64,000 bases of DNA, taken from the NCBI GenBank assembly GCA_002363385.1, contig DEVL01000002.1, positions 350,223 through 414,222 of the forward strand, given 5' to 3'. The DNA is from Stenotrophomonas maltophilia. Its GTDB lineage: Bacteria > Pseudomonadota > Gammaproteobacteria > Xanthomonadales > Xanthomonadaceae. A model generated the notes under the pieces. That model saw nothing but the letters and a program-made list of their open reading frames with translations, did not search any database and was not told the DNA's origin. Shown one piece after another: positions 46,184 to 54,745 of the stretch. The first letter of the stretch is position 1, and each line of letters opens with the position of its first letter. Position numbers and translations under genes: made by a program.

Positions 46184-47938
46184 ATGTGGAACCCTTCCCT
46201 GCCCCTGGTCAGCATCGAGGACGCACCGCCCCGCCTGGGCGCGGGCAACCCCGAGCTGCAGGCCATGGTGACCGAGGCTGCCTCCGGCGGCACGCCGCTG
46301 ATGCTGATGCACGTGGACATCGACCACTTCGCCTCGGTCAACGAGAACATGAGCGCGGAGGTGGGCGATCAGGCCCTGGTGCTGGTCGCCCAGCGCCTGC
46401 AGCACCATCTGCGTGGCCGCGGCAAGCTGTGGCGCCACGGCAGCGATGAGTTCCTGCTGGCCGTACCGCGCACCGCGGACATGCCGCTGCCCGAAGACCT
46501 GGCCGAGGAAATCCGCCAGCAGCTGGAGCTGCCGCTGTCGGTGCTGCCGTACACCTTGTTCATGACCGGCAAGCTGGGCGTGAGCCTGTGCCCGGAACAC
46601 GCCACCGGCGTCTCGCGCCTGCTCGACCACGCCGAAGATGCCCTCTACCAGGCCGCCCGCGAAGGCGGCAATGCGGTGCGCATCCATGCGGTGGATACGC
46701 CGTCCAGCGCGCACAGCGAGAGCATCATCGCGCGCCAGATCGTCGACGCCATCCCCAATGGCGAGCTCAAACTGCGTTACCAGCCGCTGGTAAGCGCCCG
46801 CGATGGCCACGTGGTCGGCATGGAGGCGCTGCTGCGCTGGCAGTCGCCCACGCTGGGCATGCTGGTGCCCGAGCGCTTCATGCGCACGGCCGAGCGGCTG
46901 GGCATCATCGTGCAGATCGGCACCTGGGTGCTGGAGGGCGCGCTCAAGCAGGCCAAGCTGTGGCGCGATCAGGGCTTCGATGATTTCACCATCGCCGTCA
47001 ATGTCTCCACCCTGCAGCTGCTGCGCCCGAACTTCTTCGCCGAGGTGATGTCGCTGATGCAGGCCGCTGGCGTGCCGGCGCACATGCTCACGCTGGAGAT
47101 CAACGAAAGCGCGCTGACCAACAACGTCAACTTCGTCCACGAGACGCTGGTCAACCTGCGCAACGAAGGCATCAGCCTGAGCCTGGACAACTTCGGCACC
47201 GGTGATTCCAGCCTCAGCGCGCTGGTCCGCTACCCGGTGGACAAGCTGAAGATCGACCGCAGCTTCATCAAGAGCGCACCAGCCGGCAACCGCGAGGCCG
47301 CCATCGCGCGCGCGATCATCGCCATGGGCCACCAGCTGGGCATGACGGTGATCGCCAACGGGGTGGAATCGCAGGCACAGCTGGGCTTCCTGCGCCGCAA
47401 CGACTGCGATGTGTTCCAGGGGTATCTGTTCGGTGAGCCGATGTCGGCCGATGCCGCCGGCATGACCCTGCGCCGCCGCTACCTGCGCCCGGAGGCCTTC
47501 GCCGAGACCCGCCCGGACCGCACGCTGCTGCTGCTGGACGACGAGGAGAACGTGCTGCGCTCGCTGGTGCGTCTGTTCCGCCGCGATGGCTACCGCATCC
47601 TGGCGGCCGGCAACGTGCGTGACGCGTTCGATCTGCTGGCCATCAACGACGTGCAGGTGATCCTGTCCGATCAGCGCATGAGCGACATGAGCGGCACCGA
47701 GTTCCTGGGCCGAGTAAAGATGCTCTATCCGGACACGATCCGGCTGGTGCTGTCCGGCTACACGGACCTCAACACAGTCACCGACGCGATCAATCGCGGC
47801 GCGATCTACCGGTTCCTGACCAAGCCGTGGAACGACGACGAGCTGCGCAAGCACATCCACCAGGCGTTCCGCACGCACGAGGAACAGCGCCGTGCGAATA
47901 CCTCGCCGATGGTGGCCGCCGCCCCGGCAGACGAGTGA
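46184..47938 (+). CDS. Degenerate GGDEF-EAL protein with C-terminal receiver domain, 584 aa
   Basis: The GGDEF domain (about residues 35-165) carries GSDEF (86-90) instead of GGDEF, and the nearby G-H pair is also lost (VNENMSAEVGD), so it is unlikely to make c-di-GMP. The EAL domain (about 185-430) keeps EALLRW (E214) but has DNFGTG (N336 for the second Asp) and ANGVES (N392 for the usual Glu), predicting weak or no hydrolysis. The C-terminal receiver (445-570) has LLLLDDEE, phospho-acceptor D496 in ILSDQRM, a Ser switch and the Lys of LTKPW, all intact, of the RpfG-like class. It is probably a phosphorylation-controlled c-di-GMP binding protein, partner of the upstream kinase. Confidence 0.85.
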   Translation: MWNPSLPLVSIEDAPPRLGAGNPELQAMVTEAASGGTPLMLMHVDIDHFASVNENMSAEVGDQALVLVAQRLQHHLRGRGKLWRHGSDEFLLAVPRTADMPLPEDLAEEIRQQLELPLSVLPYTLFMTGKLGVSLCPEHATGVSRLLDHAEDALYQAAREGGNAVRIHAVDTPSSAHSESIIARQIVDAIPNGELKLRYQPLVSARDGHVVGMEALLRWQSPTLGMLVPERFMRTAERLGIIVQIGTWVLEGALKQAKLWRDQGFDDFTIAVNVSTLQLLRPNFFAEVMSLMQAAGVPAHMLTLEINESALTNNVNFVHETLVNLRNEGISLSLDNFGTGDSSLSALVRYPVDKLKIDRSFIKSAPAGNREAAIARAIIAMGHQLGMTVIANGVESQAQLGFLRRNDCDVFQGYLFGEPMSADAAGMTLRRRYLRPEAFAETRPDRTLLLLDDEENVLRSLVRLFRRDGYRILAAGNVRDAFDLLAINDVQVILSDQRMSDMSGTEFLGRVKMLYPDTIRLVLSGYTDLNTVTDAINRGAIYRFLTKPWNDDELRKHIHQAFRTHEEQRRANTSPMVAAAPADE

Positions 47939-49168
47939 TCAGCGTGGCTGCTTGATCGGCAGCACCACGCGGAACTTCGACCCCACGCCCGGGGTGCTGT
48001 CCAGATCGATGCGGCCGTGGTGCTTGTTGATGATGCTGTAGGAGATCGACAGGCCCAGGCCGGTGCCGCTGCCCACCGGCTTGGTGGTGAAGAACGGATC
48101 GAAGATGCGCTGGCGCAGCTCCGGCGAGATGCCGCCGCCGGTATCCTCGAACTCCACCCAGACCGTGTCGCCGTCCACGCCGGTGCGCACGTTGATCGTG
48201 CCGCGATCTGCGATGGCATGGCCGGCGTTGAGCAGCAGGTTCATGTACACCTGATTCAACTCCGACGGCAGGCATTCCACCAGCGGCAGCTGGCCGAACT
48301 CCCGGTGCAGGGTCACCTTGTACTTGAGCTCGTTCCAGATGATGTTGATCGTCGATTCCAGACCGGCGTGCAGATCGACCAGCTTCCACGACTCATCGCG
48401 GCCCGAGTACGAGAAGTCCTTCAGATCGCGCACGATGCGCGTCACCCGCTCGATGCCCTCGCGCGACTCAGCCATCAGCTGCGGCAGATCGCGGCTGATG
48501 AAATCGATGTCGAAGCGTTGGCGGATATCGTCGATCTCCGGGATCAGCGCCTTGGGGTCGGGCGCGCGCAGCGCACGCTCATAGGCTTCGATCACGGTGA
48601 ACAGGCTGCGCAGGTATTCCTGCAGGCTGCCCAGGTTGGAGTGCACATAACCGATCGGGTTGTTGATCTCGTGCGCCACGCCGGCCGCCAGCTGGCCGAT
48701 GGAGGCCATCTTCTCGGACTGCAGCAGCTTTTCCTGGGTGCCGTTGAGGCGCAGGTAGGCCTGCCGCAGCTCGGCGTGCCGCTGCTGCAGCTCGCGCTCG
48801 TAGTCCTCCTGGCCTTCGATGCGGCGGAACAGCGCCAGATAGTGCCGCTGGCCGCCATCGTCATGGTGGTACACGTGGGCGATGACCATGCGCTCGCCGA
48901 CCGGCAGGCTGCCATTCCAGTGGCCGTGGAGGCTTGCCTGCTCCAGCGCATCGGGCGGCAGCAGCTGGCGCAGCCATTGCGCGGGTGTCAGTTCGGCATC
49001 GCGTTCGGCCTGGCCGAGAATCTCACTGACCGCGGTGTTGGCCAGCGCGACGCTGCCGTCCTCACGAAACAGTAGAACCCCTTCCTTGATCCGCTCGAAC
49101 AGGGCGAGCAGAACCGGATGCGGGGGCAACGGGGCGGTGACAAGAGAGGAAGTTGCGGTCACGGTCAC
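47939..49168 (-). CDS. Cytoplasmic PAS histidine kinase, 409 aa
   Basis: A PAS domain (about residues 15-130) and a coiled-coil linker lead into [20 protein letters not shown] with His166 as phospho-acceptor. The HATPase domain has [16 protein letters not shown] and [12 protein letters not shown]. There is no membrane segment and no receiver domain. Its stop codon abuts the stop of the convergent GGDEF-EAL-REC gene, so there is no room for a terminator. The GTG start lies 79 bp after flgN on the same strand, so it is probably co-transcribed from the FliA promoter ahead of flgM. Confidence 0.85.
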   Translation of the reverse strand: MTVTATSSLVTAPLPPHPVLLALFERIKEGVLLFREDGSVALANTAVSEILGQAERDAELTPAQWLRQLLPPDALEQASLHGHWNGSLPVGERMVIAHVYHHDDGGQRHYLALFRRIEGQEDYERELQQRHAELRQAYLRLNGTQEKLLQSEKMASIGQLAAGVAHEINNPIGYVHSNLGSLQEYLRSLFTVIEAYERALRAPDPKALIPEIDDIRQRFDIDFISRDLPQLMAESREGIERVTRIVRDLKDFSYSGRDESWKLVDLHAGLESTINIIWNELKYKVTLHREFGQLPLVECLPSELNQVYMNLLLNAGHAIADRGTINVRTGVDGDTVWVEFEDTGGGISPELRQRIFDPFFTTKPVGSGTGLGLSISYSIINKHHGRIDLDSTPGVGSKFRVVLPIKQPR

Positions 49169-49247
49169 ATCGAGGCGGCTGGAAACAGGCGCTCAATATA
49201 CGCGGTGACGTCATCGTCGGCAGCCTCGGGCCGCCGGATCGCGCCGC

Positions 49248-49586
49248 TCAGGCGACCGCGAGCGGCCGCCGGGTATGCAGCGTGTGCGACTGTCCCTTGG
49301 CGTCGTACGCCGAGGAATCTTCGCTGCGGCCGAGCTGGCGCAGTGCCCAGTTGACCTCGCGGCGGCGGCGCGAGAGCAGCACGCCGTTGGCGCGGTTGCG
49401 CTCGGCCAGCTCCTGCACGCGCTCAGCCTGTCCCAGCGGCAATGCGGCCTCGAGGGCTCGCAACGCCTCCAGCTTGGCACCGGTCGCGCGGATCAGGGCC
49501 TGTACGTCATGCTCGACCAATGCCTGGCGTTCGACGTCCAAGGCATCGCTGAGGCGCTGCAGCGGCTCGCTCATCGCCAGCTTCAT
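49248..49586 (-). CDS. flgN: Flagellar export chaperone FlgN, 112 aa
   Basis: A helical chaperone for hook-filament junction proteins FlgK and FlgL. Repeated heptads fit the family (LQRLSDALDVERQALVEHDV, then LIRATGAKLEALRAL). It overlaps flgM by 4 bp and follows it, the usual flgMN order. FlgK and FlgL are encoded in the same window. Confidence 0.87.
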   Translation of the reverse strand: MKLAMSEPLQRLSDALDVERQALVEHDVQALIRATGAKLEALRALEAALPLGQAERVQELAERNRANGVLLSRRRREVNWALRQLGRSEDSSAYDAKGQSHTLHTRRPLAVA

Positions 49587-49885
49587 CCCTGCAGCTGCTG
49601 GTCCAGCTCAAGCATGCGCGAAGCGATCGCGTCGGGATTGATCTTGTAGGTGCCGTTCTGCAGCGAATCACGCACGGCCTGGACACGGTTGGCATCGATG
49701 GCCGGGGCCGTGGACAGTTCGCGCTGCATGGCCTGCAGGCTGGTGGCTTCGCCGGTCAGGCGCAGGCTGTCGGCAGCCTCCACCGGGCGCGCCGGGGCAT
49801 CGGTGCTGACGCTGGGCTTGTTGCCGAGCGCAACACTGCGCAGATGGGCGGTGGCCTGCAGGTTGCCGTCGATTTTCTGGCTCAT
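49583..49885 (-). CDS. flgM: Anti-sigma-28 factor FlgM, 100 aa
   Basis: Binds FliA until it is exported through the finished hook. The disordered N-terminus (MSQKIDGNLQATAHLRSVAL) and the C-terminal FliA-binding region (RVQAVRDSLQNGTYKINPDA, IASRMLELD) are typical. AGGACG lies before the start at 49885. It is itself expressed from a FliA promoter (49917-49943), giving negative feedback. Confidence 0.93.
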   Translation of the reverse strand: MSQKIDGNLQATAHLRSVALGNKPSVSTDAPARPVEAADSLRLTGEATSLQAMQRELSTAPAIDANRVQAVRDSLQNGTYKINPDAIASRMLELDQQLQG

Positions 49886-49916
49886 GGGTTCGTCCTGAGA
49901 TTGCGGTTCACAAGGG

Positions 49917-49943
49917 ATAACGGCCAATCAGCCGCCATCTTTA
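49917..49943 (-). promoter_or_regulatory. flgM: FliA promoter of the flgM-flgN operon
   Basis: On the minus strand TAAAG, 14 nt and GCCGTTAT; the -35 is perfect and the -10 agrees at six of eight. It lies 32 bp before flgM. Confidence 0.8.
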
Positions 49944-49994
49944 GGGGAATATTGCAGGTTTCGCGAGGAAAGTGGCCCGTATTCACACATGTGG

Positions 49995-50642
49995 TCAGCG
50001 CGCCACTAAAACGTCACCGCTGGCCGCCACGGTGCCCTGCACGATCTTGCGCGAAGAGAGGTTCTCGACCGACACCCGCTCATTCTCGCCCGCGTCGGCC
50101 ATGGCACGCCCGGCAACCCGGACCTCCACCCCGCCGCGCCGGGACACCAGGGCGACACTGTCGCCCCGCCGAACCAGCCGCTGGGCGACCAGATCGTTGG
50201 CCGACAGCAGGCTGCCGGCGCTCAGGGTCCTGCGGGCCACGCGGCCCACCGCAGCGGCGGGATCGGCCATTGCTGCGCCGGCGATCCGTGCCGCATCACG
50301 CTGGCCGGTAGTGATATCGGCCGCCGAGAGGGTTTCTCCAGCCGCCACACCTCTATTGAGAATGAGCACGGTCTGGTTGCGCCGCACCTTTACCGGTACG
50401 AACAGGCGCCAGCCGCCCGCGTCGGGGCAGCTGACCTCCACCGTACTGGTCCCGGTGGGCTGGGCGGCCAGCGGTTGACCACAGGCCGGCAGGCGCAGTG
50501 CCGAATCCAGCGTGGTGTCGCCTTCGCTGCCGGCCGGCAACGTGGCCAGCGCCGCCTGGCGGATGCTGTCCACGGGTTGCCAGCCCCCAGCGGCCCACGC
50601 GGGCGCGGCCAGCAACAGCACGGCAAAGAGAACAGAACGCAT
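49995..50642 (-). CDS. flgA: P-ring assembly chaperone FlgA, 215 aa
   Basis: A periplasmic chaperone for FlgI. It has a signal peptide (MRSVLFAVLLLAAPAWAA) and a C-terminal SAF domain, seen in LNRGVAAGETLSAADIT, RVARRTLSAGSLLSANDL and VSVENLSSRKIVQGTV. It is transcribed divergently from cheV, from a sigma-54 promoter. Confidence 0.93.
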   Translation of the reverse strand: MRSVLFAVLLLAAPAWAAGGWQPVDSIRQAALATLPAGSEGDTTLDSALRLPACGQPLAAQPTGTSTVEVSCPDAGGWRLFVPVKVRRNQTVLILNRGVAAGETLSAADITTGQRDAARIAGAAMADPAAAVGRVARRTLSAGSLLSANDLVAQRLVRRGDSVALVSRRGGVEVRVAGRAMADAGENERVSVENLSSRKIVQGTVAASGDVLVAR

Positions 50643-50677
50643 GGGCACTCCACGGGCAAGGATCATGCGCAGCTCGA

Positions 50678-50693
50678 TGCAAGGGTCATGCCG
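50678..50693 (-). promoter_or_regulatory. flgA: Sigma-54 promoter of flgA
   Basis: The minus strand reads CGGCATGACCCTTGCA, with the invariant GG and GC spaced by 10 nt and a perfect TTGCA -12 element. It lies 36 bp before the flgA start. Confidence 0.75.
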
Positions 50694-50713
50694 AACTACT
50701 GCACTCGGGGCGC

Positions 50714-50740
50714 TCAAGTCGCCGCCGGTGCCGCCGATAC
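50714..50740 (+). promoter_or_regulatory. cheV: FliA promoter of cheV
   Basis: TCAAG, 14 nt and GCCGATAC. The -10 ends 7 bp before the cheV ATG, so the transcript would begin at or within 1-2 nt of it. It lies back to back with the flgA sigma-54 promoter in a 105-bp gap. Confidence 0.8.
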
Positions 50741-50747
50741 CAAGTCC

Positions 50748-51692
50748 ATGTCCCATGACCTGCTCAACCGCATCGACCAGCGTACGCGACTGGCCGGCCA
50801 CAATCGTCTGGCCCTGCTGCTGTTCCGGCTGGGTGGACGTCAGCTTTTTGGCGTGAATGTCTTCAAGGTGCAGGAAGTCCTGCGGCGCCCTGGCTTGTTC
50901 CAGGTACCGGGGCTGCCCAGCCAGTTCGCCGGTGTGGCCGATGTCCGTGGCCGCTCGGTGCCGGTGCTGGACCTGGGCCTGGCGATCGGCCACCCCGAGC
51001 GTGAACCCGATGCGGACAAGGCACCGGGCTACCTGGTGGTGACCGAGTTCAACCGTTCCATCCAGGGCTTCCTGGTGAGCGGCGTGGAACGAATCGTCAA
51101 TATTGCCGTCGAGGACATCCATCCGCCGCCGGAACTGGGCGCCGAGTCCAGCTATCTGACCGCAGTCACCCGTTTCCAGGGCGAACTCATCCAGGTGATC
51201 GACGTGGAAAGCGTGCTGGCCGACATCGCCGAAGTCCGCGGTGAAGCCGTGCTGGATCCCTCGATGGCCCTGCCCGCCGACGCCCCGCCGATGCAGGTCC
51301 TGGTGGTGGACGACTCCCGCGTGGCCCGCCAGCAGATCCGCAGCGTGCTGGACCAGCTGGGGGTCGGGGCGACCCTGCTCTCGGACGGCAAGCAGGCGCT
51401 GGACCACCTGCTGCAGATCCACGCCTCCGGGGAGAACCCCGCCGAGCGCTACGCGATGGTGATCTCCGATATCGAGATGCCGGCGATGGACGGCTACACG
51501 CTGACGACGGAAATCCGGCGTCACCCGGGCCTGGCCGGCCTGTACGTGCTGCTGCACACCTCCCTGTCGGGCGTGTTCAACAACGCGATGGTCGAGCGGG
51601 TCGGCGCGAATGCGTTCGTGGCCAAGTACTCGCCGCATGAGCTGGCGGACTTCCTGCTGGACCGCCTGAAGAAGGTCGCGATGGCGGCGTAA
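50748..51692 (+). CDS. cheV: Chemotaxis coupling protein CheV, 314 aa
   Basis: CheW-like domain (about residues 17-165: FRLGGRQLFGVNVFKVQEV, GVADVRGRSVPVLDL) fused to a receiver domain (about 182-305) with LVVDDSRVAR and phospho-acceptor Asp241 in ISDIEMPAMDG. It couples receptors to CheA and adapts by phosphorylation. No ribosome site precedes the ATG, consistent with a leaderless message. It sits between flgA and flgB, as in Xanthomonas and Pseudomonas. Confidence 0.95.
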   Translation: MSHDLLNRIDQRTRLAGHNRLALLLFRLGGRQLFGVNVFKVQEVLRRPGLFQVPGLPSQFAGVADVRGRSVPVLDLGLAIGHPEREPDADKAPGYLVVTEFNRSIQGFLVSGVERIVNIAVEDIHPPPELGAESSYLTAVTRFQGELIQVIDVESVLADIAEVRGEAVLDPSMALPADAPPMQVLVVDDSRVARQQIRSVLDQLGVGATLLSDGKQALDHLLQIHASGENPAERYAMVISDIEMPAMDGYTLTTEIRRHPGLAGLYVLLHTSLSGVFNNAMVERVGANAFVAKYSPHELADFLLDRLKKVAMAA

Positions 51693-51740
51693 GGGGCGGC
51701 CGGCCCTGGCGCCGGCGTCCTTTCCCCGTTGGGTTTACGG

Positions 51741-51826
51741 CATCCATGCGTCGCGTGGATGTACACCCGGGGTATGGCCTGCTCATCCACACATGGCGTG
51801 GATCTACCCCGGGGTATGGCCCCTTG
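51741..51826. repeat. Tandem pair of GTAG-type repeats before flgB
   Basis: Two units of about 43 bp each hold a palindrome around ATCCA...TGGAT (ATCCATGCG 51742-51750 with GCGTGGAT to 51760; ATCCAC 51785-51790 with GTGGAT 51798-51803), then a shared CCCGGGGTATGGCC. On the minus strand the second reads GTAGATCCACGCCATGTG, a SMAG-like form. It fills the cheV-flgB gap upstream of the sigma-54 promoter. Confidence 0.65.
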
Positions 51827-51887
51827 CCCTGGCGTGGTGAATTCCCTGGCGTGAACATGCCGCCGGGCACCGACGCGCCCTGCCCTC

Positions 51888-51903
51888 TGGCACGCCGCTT
51901 GCA
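51888..51903 (+). promoter_or_regulatory. flgB: Sigma-54 promoter of the flgB operon
   Basis: TGGCACGCCGCTTGCA is a perfect match to the sigma-54 consensus TGGCACG-N4-TTGCW, 32 bp before flgB. Activation presumably depends on FleQ/FlrC-type enhancer-binding proteins. Confidence 0.92.
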
Positions 51904-51935
51904 CTGCCCCTGGCATCGTCCCGTGGGAGTGCGCC

Positions 51936-52331
51936 ATGCCCAATCTGATTTCCAACTATCTGGGTGTCCATGCCCAGGCCATGCCGTTGCGCGAGCAGCG
52001 GATGAAGCTGATCGCCAGCAACCTGACCAACGCCGATACCCCCGGCTACAAGGCCCAGGACCTGGATTTCGATGCCGCGTTGCGTAATGCCCAGGGCCTG
52101 GATGCAAACGGCCTGATGAAAACCACCAACGAACAGCATTATGAGATCGGCGGCGGGTTGAACCCGTTCCAGATCGCCAAAGAAGGCGTGCAGCCGAGCA
52201 TTGACGGCAATTCCGTCGATCCGGATGCCGAACGCGCCGCCTACGGCCGCGCTGCGCTGGAGTACCGCGCTTCGCTGAGCTTCGTCGAATCCAAGGTGCG
52301 CTCCATGCTCACCGCGATCACGGGGCAATAA
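51936..52331 (+). CDS. flgB: Flagellar proximal rod protein FlgB, 131 aa
   Basis: Proximal rod subunit. The N-terminal rod signature is RMKLIASNLTNADTPGYKAQ and the C-terminal helix carries SLSFVESKVRSMLTAITG. First gene of the sigma-54 operon, 3 bp before flgC. Confidence 0.95.
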   Translation: MPNLISNYLGVHAQAMPLREQRMKLIASNLTNADTPGYKAQDLDFDAALRNAQGLDANGLMKTTNEQHYEIGGGLNPFQIAKEGVQPSIDGNSVDPDAERAAYGRAALEYRASLSFVESKVRSMLTAITGQ

Positions 52332-52334
52332 GCC

Positions 52335-52742
52335 ATGAGCAACCTGCCCATCTTCGATATCGCCGGTTCTGCGCTGCAGGCGCAGTCCGTGCGCATGAGC
52401 ACCATCGCCTCCAATCTCTCCAACGCCGATACCGTCGCCGGTTCGGCCGATGCGGTCTACAAGCCGCTGGAGCCGATCTTCCAGTCGGTCACCAGCCGCA
52501 CCGACCCGAACATCACCACGGTGCAGGTCAAGGAGATCAGCCAGAGCAACGCCGCGCCGATCCAGCGCTACGAGCCGGGCCACCCGCTGGCCGATGCCGA
52601 TGGCTACATCTACCAGCCTGACGTCGACCCGGTCGCGCAGATGGTCAACCTGATTTCGACCTCGCGCAATTACCAGGCGGGCGTGGAGATGCTGACCACC
52701 GCCAAGGAACTGGCGCTGGCCACGCTGACCATGGGTCGCTGA
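52335..52742 (+). CDS. flgC: Flagellar proximal rod protein FlgC, 135 aa
   Basis: Rod subunit with FDIAGSALQAQSVRMSTIAS and NLSNADTVAGSADAVYK at the N-terminus, and MVNLISTSRNYQAGVEMLTT at the C-terminus. Length and motifs are standard; it lies between flgB and flgD. Confidence 0.95.
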   Translation: MSNLPIFDIAGSALQAQSVRMSTIASNLSNADTVAGSADAVYKPLEPIFQSVTSRTDPNITTVQVKEISQSNAAPIQRYEPGHPLADADGYIYQPDVDPVAQMVNLISTSRNYQAGVEMLTTAKELALATLTMGR

Positions 52743-52768
52743 CCCTCACTCCCCAGGAATCGACCCCC

Positions 52769-53455
52769 ATGAGCACCACCAATGGCGTTGGCCAGAACAA
52801 CAGCGACATCTACACCGCGCTGGGCCTGAATGCACCCAACAGCGACACCAGCAAGAAAAAGAGCACGCTGGACCAGGCCGACTTCATGCGCCTGATGACC
52901 GAGCAGCTGCGTCACCAGGATCCGCTCAAGCCGATGGACAACACCCAGATGGTCGCGCAGATGGCGCAGCTGTCGCAGGTCCAGGGCATCACCGACCTCA
53001 ACAACACGGTCAAGGGCTTCCAGGATTCGATGTCCAGCGACCAGATCCTGCGCGGCGCGGCCCTGGTGGGTCACGAAGTGCTGGTGCCCTCGGAGAAGCT
53101 CGCGCTGGAGAAGGACGGCGACGTCACCGGCATGGTCGCCGCGCCCGGCGCCGGCTTCGTGACGGTGGACATCACCGATGCCAACGGCGTGAAGGTCAAC
53201 CAGATCAGCGTGGAAGCCAAGGCGTCCGGCGAAGTCACCTTCGACTGGGACGGCAAGGATGCCAACGGCAACCGCATGGCCGAAGGCACCTACACCATCG
53301 CCGCTTCGCATACCGATACCGCCGGCGCCAAGACCAAGCTCAACACCTATGTGCAGGCCCCGGTGGAGAGCGTCACGGTCGGCACGGATGGCCTCTACCT
53401 CAACCTCAAGGGTCTGGGCACCGCCCCGATCGACTACGTGCTCCGCATCAGCTGA
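52769..53455 (+). CDS. flgD: Flagellar hook capping protein FlgD, 228 aa
   Basis: Scaffold cap for hook assembly. The N-terminal export/assembly segment LDQADFMRLMTEQLRHQDPL with KPMDNTQMVAQMAQLSQVQG is diagnostic. The C-terminal half has FlgD Tudor and FlgD Ig-like (DWDGKDANGNRMAEGTYT) domains. Confidence 0.95.
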   Translation: MSTTNGVGQNNSDIYTALGLNAPNSDTSKKKSTLDQADFMRLMTEQLRHQDPLKPMDNTQMVAQMAQLSQVQGITDLNNTVKGFQDSMSSDQILRGAALVGHEVLVPSEKLALEKDGDVTGMVAAPGAGFVTVDITDANGVKVNQISVEAKASGEVTFDWDGKDANGNRMAEGTYTIAASHTDTAGAKTKLNTYVQAPVESVTVGTDGLYLNLKGLGTAPIDYVLRIS

Positions 53456-53486
53456 GCCGCACCACCCGAATCCACAGGAGCAACCC

Positions 53487-54710
53487 ATGGGCTTCAACGT
53501 CTCGTTGTCCGGCATCAACGCAGCCAATGCCGATCTGAACGTCACGGCGAACAATATCGCCAACGTCAACACCACCGGCTTCAAGCAGTCGCGCGCCGAG
53601 TTCGCCGATCTGTTCTCGGCCACCAGCTACGGCCTGTCCAAGAACGCGGTCGGCTCGGGCGTACGCCTGACCAACGTCGCCCAGCAGTTCTCGCAGGGCA
53701 ACAACGAACAGACCGGGCGCAGCCTGGACATGGCCATTTCCGGTGAGGGCTTCTTCACCATGACCATGAACGGCGCCCGCGTGTATTCGCGCGCCGGCAA
53801 CTTCCAGACCGACCAGGCCGGCTACGTGATCAACCCGCAGGGCGCACGCCTGCAGGTGTTCGCGCCCAACGCCGATGGCACCAACTTCGATGCCGGCCGC
53901 CTGACCGATCTGCAGCTGCTGACCACCGACAGTCCGCCCAAGCAGACCACCGGCGTCAACATCAGCTTCACCCTGCCGGCCAATGCCAAGCCGCCGACCG
54001 TCGCCGCGTTCGATCCGACCGATTCGAACAGCTACAACCATTCCACCGGTGGCATCACCGTGTACGACTCGCTGGGTGTCAGCCACACCCAGACCTCGTA
54101 TTTCGTCAAAGCAGCCGGTACCAATGCATGGCAGGTCCACAACTTCGTTGACGGACAACCGGTGGGCGCCCCCACCGCGATGGAGTTCAATGAATCCGGT
54201 GCACTGACCGTCCCGGCCAACGGGAAGATCGCGTTCACCGCGTTCAGCCCGACCACCGGCGCGGGTGATCTGTCGCTGACCCTGGATATCAGCGGCTCGA
54301 CCCAGTACGGCGAGAAGTTCGCCCTGCGCAACACCCAGCAGGACGGCTACGCGGCCGGCAAGCTCAACGAAGTCACCGTGTCCGAGGAAGGCGTGGTCTA
54401 CGCGCGCTACTCCAACGGCGATGACCGTCCGCTGGGCCAGGTCGCGCTGACCACCTTCAACAACGCGCAGGGCCTGGAAGCCAAGGGCAACAACCTGTGG
54501 GTGGAAACCTTCAACTCCGGCACCCCGCGCACCGGCGCGCCGGACAGCTCCAACCTGGGCAAGGTCCAGGCCGGTTCGCTGGAAGCCTCCACGGTCGACC
54601 TGACCGAGCAGCTGGTCAACATGATCACCGCCCAGCGCAACTTCCAGGCGAACTCGCAGATGGTTTCCACGCAGGACCAGATCACCCAGACCATCATCAA
54701 CCTGCGTTGA
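53487..54710 (+). CDS. flgE: Flagellar hook protein FlgE, 407 aa
   Basis: Hook subunit. N-terminal VSLSGINAANADLNVTANNI with ANVNTTGFKQSRAEF, a central D2 domain, and the C-terminal LTEQLVNMITAQRNFQANSQ motif are complete. AGGAG lies 6 nt before the ATG. Confidence 0.96.
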   Translation: MGFNVSLSGINAANADLNVTANNIANVNTTGFKQSRAEFADLFSATSYGLSKNAVGSGVRLTNVAQQFSQGNNEQTGRSLDMAISGEGFFTMTMNGARVYSRAGNFQTDQAGYVINPQGARLQVFAPNADGTNFDAGRLTDLQLLTTDSPPKQTTGVNISFTLPANAKPPTVAAFDPTDSNSYNHSTGGITVYDSLGVSHTQTSYFVKAAGTNAWQVHNFVDGQPVGAPTAMEFNESGALTVPANGKIAFTAFSPTTGAGDLSLTLDISGSTQYGEKFALRNTQQDGYAAGKLNEVTVSEEGVVYARYSNGDDRPLGQVALTTFNNAQGLEAKGNNLWVETFNSGTPRTGAPDSSNLGKVQAGSLEASTVDLTEQLVNMITAQRNFQANSQMVSTQDQITQTIINLR

Positions 54711-54745
54711 TGAGCCACTGACCGCAACACGGGACTACACCACCG

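Noticed and set aside
45014..47878. A 954-codon minus-strand open frame
   Set aside because: It is antisense to the kinase and GGDEF-EAL-REC genes, whose motifs are unmistakable.
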